DNA of 64,000 bases from Streptomyces sp. Edi4 (lineage in GTDB: Bacteria; Actinomycetota; Actinomycetes; Streptomycetales; Streptomycetaceae), in NCBI RefSeq assembly GCF_040253615.1, contig NZ_JBEJGY010000004.1:372001-436000 (forward strand), given 5' to 3'. The first letter of the stretch is position 1. Each line of letters starts with the position of its first letter. Below the pieces are notes generated by a model, which was given only the letters and a program-made list of their open reading frames with translations, had not been told where the DNA came from and did no database searches. A program made the translations under genes and the position numbers. This document shows, piece after piece, positions 59,914 through 64,000 of the stretch.

Positions 59914-60519
59914 ATGAGCGATCTCTTCGTCAAGATCTGCGGCCTGCGGACCGCGCGGGACGTCGACACCTGTGCCGAGGCCGGGGCCGACGCGGTCGGC
60001 TTCGTCTTCGCCTCCGGAGCGCGGACGGTGGACGCCGCCACCGCACGGCAGCTCGCCGCGCGTGTGCCGAGCCATGTCCTCACGGTCGGGGTCTTCCGCG
60101 GCCAGTCGCCGCGCGAGGTGCGCCGGCTCACCGAGGAGAGCGGCATCAACACCGTTCAGCTGCACGGGGACGAGGGGCCGGAGCACTACGAGGCGCTGCG
60201 GGCACCGGGGCGCCGCCTGATCCGCGCCACGGCCGCCACCGGGACCCCGGCCACGCTCGGCGACTTCGGCGAGGACCTGCTGCTCCTCGACGCTCCGGAC
60301 CCCGGTTCGGGCACACCGTGGAACTGGGCCTCCCCTGCCTTCGTCGCCCCGGCCGGCCGCTGGCTGCTCGCCGGGGGGCTGCACCCGGGAAACGTCCGCC
60401 ACGCCGCCGAGGTCACCGGAGCCTGGGGCGTGGACGTCTCCAGCGGCGTGGAGAGCGAACGCGGCGTCAAATCGGGCGAGTTGATCCGTTCGTTCGTCGC
60501 GGCGGCCCGCTCGGCATGA
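59914..60519 (+). CDS. trpF: Phosphoribosylanthranilate isomerase
   Basis: The protein has 201 residues from ATG 59914. It is a (beta/alpha)8 barrel with the TrpF signature MSDLFVKICGLRTARDVD (catalytic Cys in KICG), GINTVQLHGDEGPEHYEAL, WLLAGGLHPGNV and GVDVSSGVESERGVKSGELI, where the Asp and phosphate-binding loops lie. It isomerises N-(5-phosphoribosyl)anthranilate in tryptophan synthesis. No other trp gene is adjacent, which is unusual because Streptomyces generally use the bifunctional PriA for this step. It may be a paralogue or serve a special supply. Confidence 0.9.
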   Translation: MSDLFVKICGLRTARDVDTCAEAGADAVGFVFASGARTVDAATARQLAARVPSHVLTVGVFRGQSPREVRRLTEESGINTVQLHGDEGPEHYEALRAPGRRLIRATAATGTPATLGDFGEDLLLLDAPDPGSGTPWNWASPAFVAPAGRWLLAGGLHPGNVRHAAEVTGAWGVDVSSGVESERGVKSGELIRSFVAAARSA

Positions 60520-60693
60520 GTGAGCCACCACGCTCCGGACAAATCCAAAAAGTTCTCCGCCCTTCACGGCAGGGTGAAGCAACAAACATTGACGAAACCA
60601 AACATCGGGTCTAGGTTCCCGTCCTGTCGCATCATGGCAACTCGCGTGTCACGCCCGCCTTTTGAGGCTCCATCACATCCTCAGGAGCACCGC

Positions 60694-62244
60694 ATGCGCA
60701 GAACGCCCTTATCCCCCGCGAAACCCCGCAACCGCCTTTTTCCCCTTCACGTCCGCGTCCGCGTCCACGTCCACGGCCGCGTCCACAGCCCCGGCGCCCG
60801 CGCGCGCCGGGCCGTCCTGTCCGTCTTTTCCGTCCTCGCCGTCGTCCTCGGTTCGCTGCTGATCCTGCCCGGCACGTCCCAGGCCGCTTCCGCGCTGCCC
60901 TGCGACATCTACGCCGGTGCCGGCACGCCGTGCGTCGCGGCCCACAGCACGACCCGCGCCCTCATCGGCTCCTACAGCGGCCCGCTCTACCAGGTGAAAC
61001 GCGTCAGTGACGGAGCGGTCAGGGACATCGGCCCGCTGACACCCGGCGGATACGCCGACGCCGCCGCGCAGGACGCCTTCTGCGGGGCCACCACCTGCTC
61101 CATCGACAAGGTCTACGACCAGACTTCGCGCCACAACGACCTCTTCCCCGGTCCCGCCGGAACCGCCGGCATGGGACCCGACCGGGGCGCCGACGCCTCG
61201 GAGATCGCGGTCACGGCCGGCGGGCACAAGGTCTACGGGATCTGGATCTCGCCCGGCGTCGGCTACCGCTCCGCAGGGCAGGCGTCCGGCACGGCGGTGG
61301 ACGGCCAGGCCGAAGGTGCCTACATGGTCGCCAGCGGCACCCATGTGGGCTCCGCCTGCTGCTTCGACTACGGAAACGCCGAACGCACCCCCGCCGACAC
61401 GGGCAACGGTCACATGGACGCCGTCTCCATCGCCACCACCTGCTACTTCGCCCCCTGCACGGGGACGGGCCCCTGGGTGGAGGCCGACCTTGAGAACGGC
61501 ATGTTCCAGGGCGCCAACGGCTCCAACACCGCCAATCTGGGCAACAGCACCCCGTATGTCACCGCGATGCTCAAGAACGACGGGCGGACCAGGTACGCGC
61601 TCAAGGGCGGCAACGCCCAGGGCGGCGGCCTTTCGACCTGGTGGGACGGGGCGCTGCCCGACCGTGGCGGCTACCAGCCGATGCGGCAGGAGGGCGGCAT
61701 CATCCTGGGCACCGGCGGTGACAACAGCAACTGGAACCGGGGCACCTTCTTCGAGGGCGTGATGGTCGCGGGCTATCCGACGAATGCCGCCGATGACGCC
61801 GTGGCGGCCGACATCGCCTCCGTCGGTTACACGGGCCAGACCGACGAGCCCAACGGCGACCAGCGTCGCTTCACCGGCCCCGGCGCCACCTGCGTGGACG
61901 TCGCCGCCGACGACACCGGGGGCGACGGCGCCCCGGTGCAGCTGTGGTCCTGTCAGAAGTACGCCGAGGACCAGCACTGGGCCCACCTCGCCGACGGCAC
62001 CTTGCGCACCCTCGGCCGCTGCCTCGACATCAACGGCAACGGCACGGCCCGCGGCACCAAGGTCGAACTGTGGGACTGCGACGGTGTCGGCGGCCAGAAC
62101 TGGCTGGCCCGTGCGGACGGCTCGCTCTTCAACCCGCAGTCGGGCCGGTGCCTCGACTCCCCGAGCGGCGCGACCGCCAACGGCACCAGGCTCCAGATCT
62201 GGGACTGCAACGGCAGCCCGGCCCAGAAGTTCCAGCTCCACTGA
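60694..62244 (+). CDS. Secreted GH54 alpha-L-arabinofuranosidase with ricin-B lectin domain
   Basis: The protein has 516 residues from ATG 60694 behind AGGAG. A long basic N-terminus precedes the signal helix (VLSVFSVLAVVLGSLLILPG), and maturation is probably near residue 67. The GH54 catalytic domain starts LPCDIYAGAGTPCVAAHSTT, contains IDKVYDQTSRHNDLFPGP and EGGIILGTGGDNSNW, and runs to about residue 380. The C-terminal about 125 residues are a beta-trefoil of QxW type (CVDVAADDTGGDGAPVQLWS, then CLDINGNGTARGTKVELWD), unlike the usual CBM42 of fungal GH54. It should release arabinose from arabinoxylan or arabinan. Confidence 0.9.
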   Translation: MRRTPLSPAKPRNRLFPLHVRVRVHVHGRVHSPGARARRAVLSVFSVLAVVLGSLLILPGTSQAASALPCDIYAGAGTPCVAAHSTTRALIGSYSGPLYQVKRVSDGAVRDIGPLTPGGYADAAAQDAFCGATTCSIDKVYDQTSRHNDLFPGPAGTAGMGPDRGADASEIAVTAGGHKVYGIWISPGVGYRSAGQASGTAVDGQAEGAYMVASGTHVGSACCFDYGNAERTPADTGNGHMDAVSIATTCYFAPCTGTGPWVEADLENGMFQGANGSNTANLGNSTPYVTAMLKNDGRTRYALKGGNAQGGGLSTWWDGALPDRGGYQPMRQEGGIILGTGGDNSNWNRGTFFEGVMVAGYPTNAADDAVAADIASVGYTGQTDEPNGDQRRFTGPGATCVDVAADDTGGDGAPVQLWSCQKYAEDQHWAHLADGTLRTLGRCLDINGNGTARGTKVELWDCDGVGGQNWLARADGSLFNPQSGRCLDSPSGATANGTRLQIWDCNGSPAQKFQLH

Positions 62245-62248
62245 CCGG

Positions 62249-63010
62249 TTACGGCGCGCCCGGATCCGAGGTGAGGTCGCAGACGACGCCGAAGTGGTCG
62301 GAGGGCCACGCCGTACGGCGCCGGGCGCGGACCGGTGTGGTGAACGCCAGCTCGGCGTGCACCGCGCGCGGTCCGGCGCTGAGCACGAAGTCGATGCGCC
62401 GCGCGGGTTCACGGGCCTTGCGCGCGAACCCGTTGGCGGGCGTGTACGTGTGGCCGGGTCCCGAGCCCGCGCTCACCCACGCGTCCGCCATGCGGCCCGT
62501 CAGCCATCGGATCTCGTCGGTGTCCGGAGCGGCGTTGAGATCGGCCAACAGGACGACGTCCCGTCCGCCGCGCCGCTCCGCGAGGTGGGTGAGGTCCGCC
62601 AGGAAGCGCACCTGCTGATGCCTGACGGAGGCGTGCTCCCACTCCCACGTCAGATGGGTGACGAGAACCGTCGTCGCGCCCACCTCGGCGCGCAGCACCG
62701 ACCGGGGCTCGACACCGTCGGGCACCGGCAGCGGGAGCACGTCGTACCGCGCGACGGGCTCCCGGGTGAGCAGGGCGTTGCCCTGGGTGGCGCACCCGCG
62801 CCGTGAGGAGGCGGCGCCATACGTCACGTGGTACCCGAGCCCGTCCGCGATGCGCTCCGCCTGGCACCCCGACCGCTTCCGCCACACTTCCTGGAGGCCG
62901 ACGAGGTCGGGGGCGATCCGCACCAGCCCGTCCCTGATGAGCGGCAGCCGTCGGCGCCAGGCGGAACCCCGCCCCCAGACGTTGAGCGTGAGGACCCGCG
63001 TGGCGCTCAT
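62249..63010 (-). CDS. Endonuclease/exonuclease/phosphatase-family protein
   Basis: The protein has 253 residues from ATG 63010. It has the EEP core: VLTLNVWGRG, APDLVGLQEVWRKR with the metal-binding Glu, VTHLTWEWEHASVRHQQVRF, VVLLADLNAAPDTDEIRWL, RRIDFVLSAG and AWPSDHFGVVCDL with the final Asp-His. Substrates of this family range from DNA to phospholipids and inositol phosphates, and none is indicated. There is no signal peptide. Confidence 0.88.
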   Translation of the reverse strand: MSATRVLTLNVWGRGSAWRRRLPLIRDGLVRIAPDLVGLQEVWRKRSGCQAERIADGLGYHVTYGAASSRRGCATQGNALLTREPVARYDVLPLPVPDGVEPRSVLRAEVGATTVLVTHLTWEWEHASVRHQQVRFLADLTHLAERRGGRDVVLLADLNAAPDTDEIRWLTGRMADAWVSAGSGPGHTYTPANGFARKAREPARRIDFVLSAGPRAVHAELAFTTPVRARRRTAWPSDHFGVVCDLTSDPGAP

Positions 63011-63039
63011 CCCCGCGTACGGACGCTCCGGCCGGCTGA

Positions 63040-63453
63040 TCACGCCGCCCGGCGGTCGTCCCGGTCGTCCGCCAGGGCGATGGCGGTCTTGATGCGCTTG
63101 CCGACCGGTTCGCGGTGCACCTCGAAGCTGCGGCACACGGCCATGACGATCTCCAGACCGTGCTGGCCGACCCGGCTGGGGTCCGGCGCCAGGATCAGCG
63201 GCAACGTGGTGCTGCTGTCCCACACCGTCACCTCGACCGCTCCGTCGTTGACCTCAAGGGTCAGCAGGCACGGTCCCGGCGCGTACTTACGGGCGTTGGT
63301 CACCAGCTCACTCACGACCAGCTGGACCGTGCCCATGGTCCGCTTCCAGACCGGCAGCCCGTGCTCGGACTGCAAGGACGTCAAAAAGTCCCGGGCCATC
63401 CCCCGCGCGGCAGCTATGTCCTCGGTGCCCTCAAGCACTGCGGAAACCGACAT
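63040..63453 (-). CDS. RsbW-like ATP-binding regulatory protein
   Basis: The protein has 137 residues from ATG 63453, behind GGGAG; an in-frame ATG at 63513 has no such site. It is a GHKL ATPase with VQLVVSELVTNARKYAP as N box and PSRVGQHGLEIVMAV as G box. It is related in layout to the protein at 6446 and could phosphorylate STAS antagonists. No partner STAS gene is adjacent. Confidence 0.85.
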   Translation of the reverse strand: MSVSAVLEGTEDIAAARGMARDFLTSLQSEHGLPVWKRTMGTVQLVVSELVTNARKYAPGPCLLTLEVNDGAVEVTVWDSSTTLPLILAPDPSRVGQHGLEIVMAVCRSFEVHREPVGKRIKTAIALADDRDDRRAA

Positions 63454-63761
63454 CGCGCGCTCCCTACAGCCTGCGGACGCCCGCTGCCCCTCATTCTGCT
63501 CAGCCAGATTCATCCAGTTCGCCTCACTGCCGAAGCGCCACCATTTACCTGGTGCGCTTACCCCCGAAAAACCCCCGCACTCCTCCCTGTTTCAACAGCC
63601 TTTCCCTCACATGTCCCATGCCTCGGCACGCTCCCGCGCGTCGAGCGCGGGCACCACTTTCTCAGGCCGCCCGCGGCGCGCCCCGCCAGGGTCCCCACTG
63701 GTCCGTACGCCCGCTCGGGCTGCCCTGCCGTGTGTGATTCCCCCTGCGAGGGAAGGGGTGC

Positions 63762-64000
63762 ATGGTGCGGGAGTTCACTCATCCTCTGCTTGATTTCGCG
63801 CGCCGCCGCCGTGAACCGGCGGTGGTGCAGACCCTGCGTTCCACGGCGGCGGCCGTCATCTCCTACGTGGTGGCCCTGCGCCTGAGCAGCGAGCCCGCTC
63901 CCCTGACCGCGCCCCTGACGGCCCTGCTCGTCGTGCAGGTCACGCTCTACACCACCCTGGTCACCGCGGTGCGCAGGGTGAACTCGGTGGTCGTGGGCGT
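63762..64000 (+). CDS. Aromatic-acid exporter / FUSC-family protein, 5' end only
   Basis: The gene runs off the window; 79 codons are visible from ATG 63762, which has a GGAAGGGG site upstream. The start reads MVREFTHPLLDFARRRREPA, then VVQTLRSTAAAVISYVVALR, and APLTALLVVQVTLYTTLVTA. A hydrophobic helix after a basic N-terminus with TAPLTALLVVQVTLY is typical of FUSC/ArAE aromatic acid exporters. The call rests on this start only. Confidence 0.7.
   Translation, partial: MVREFTHPLLDFARRRREPAVVQTLRSTAAAVISYVVALRLSSEPAPLTAPLTALLVVQVTLYTTLVTAVRRVNSVVVG

Noticed and set aside
1..64000. Prophage, integrative element, CRISPR array or insertion sequence.
   Set aside because: No integrase, transposase, spacer-repeat pattern, tRNA-adjacent attachment site or phage gene was found on either strand.

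Overview
The window is chromosomal DNA from a high-GC actinomycete, almost certainly a Streptomyces. Reasons: strong G/C at third codon positions, many GTG and TTG starts, a chaplin, many RsbW-type kinases with STAS and SpoIIE partners, PriA-lineage genetics with an extra trpF, and several secreted enzymes. I see no tRNA, rRNA, CRISPR array, transposase, integrase or phage gene.

Left part (1-19100): the end of a LanC-like cyclase gene; an ABC exporter with its own two-component system (1380-5119); DoxX and DUF3592 membrane proteins; an RsbW-like kinase and a STAS protein; a probably frameshifted acetyltransferase; a second ABC exporter followed by a secreted YncE/phosphoesterase protein (9365-14505); a chaplin; a secreted sphingomyelinase-D-like phospholipase; a YbdK-type carboxylate-amine ligase; and an XRE/MmyB regulator.

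Centre (19381-34066): a compact thiopeptide biosynthetic locus. A 63-residue precursor (21652-21843, minus strand) has the leader ending typical of the thiomuracin/GE2270 group but an unusual 16-residue core, SFCCAPPPNCCNCSCS. It diverges from eight tightly packed plus-strand genes: RRE/Ocin-ThiF protein, SagB-like dehydrogenase, LanB glutamylating dehydratase, two SpaB_C-type proteins (probable eliminase and probable pyridine-forming cycloaddase), a second SagB-type dehydrogenase, a second RRE protein and the YcaO cyclodehydratase. Upstream lies an ATP-grasp ligase that overlaps an MFS exporter gene. Together they encode precursor recognition, azole formation, Ser dehydration, macrocyclisation and probably export. 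Next to the locus is a CASTOR/POLLUX-like RCK channel.

Right part (36473-64000): housekeeping and regulatory genes (PadR/HAAS pair, XRE-cupin, methyltransferase, DinB, acyltransferase, DUF4097, CsbD, a SigB/SigF-type sigma factor), then two signalling clusters. One is a CHASE3 histidine kinase with a receiver-SpoIIE phosphatase and a divergent Rcp1-like receiver (45740-49422). The other is an operon of SpoIIE phosphatase, a B12-binding protein with the CarH-type Wx9EH motif, and a STAS protein (52557-55746), which suggests a light- or cobalamin-gated partner switch. Secreted polysaccharide deacetylase, lipase and GH54 arabinofuranosidase, a Rieske-membrane fusion, trpF, an endonuclease/exonuclease/phosphatase protein, another RsbW-like kinase and the start of a FUSC-type exporter complete the window.
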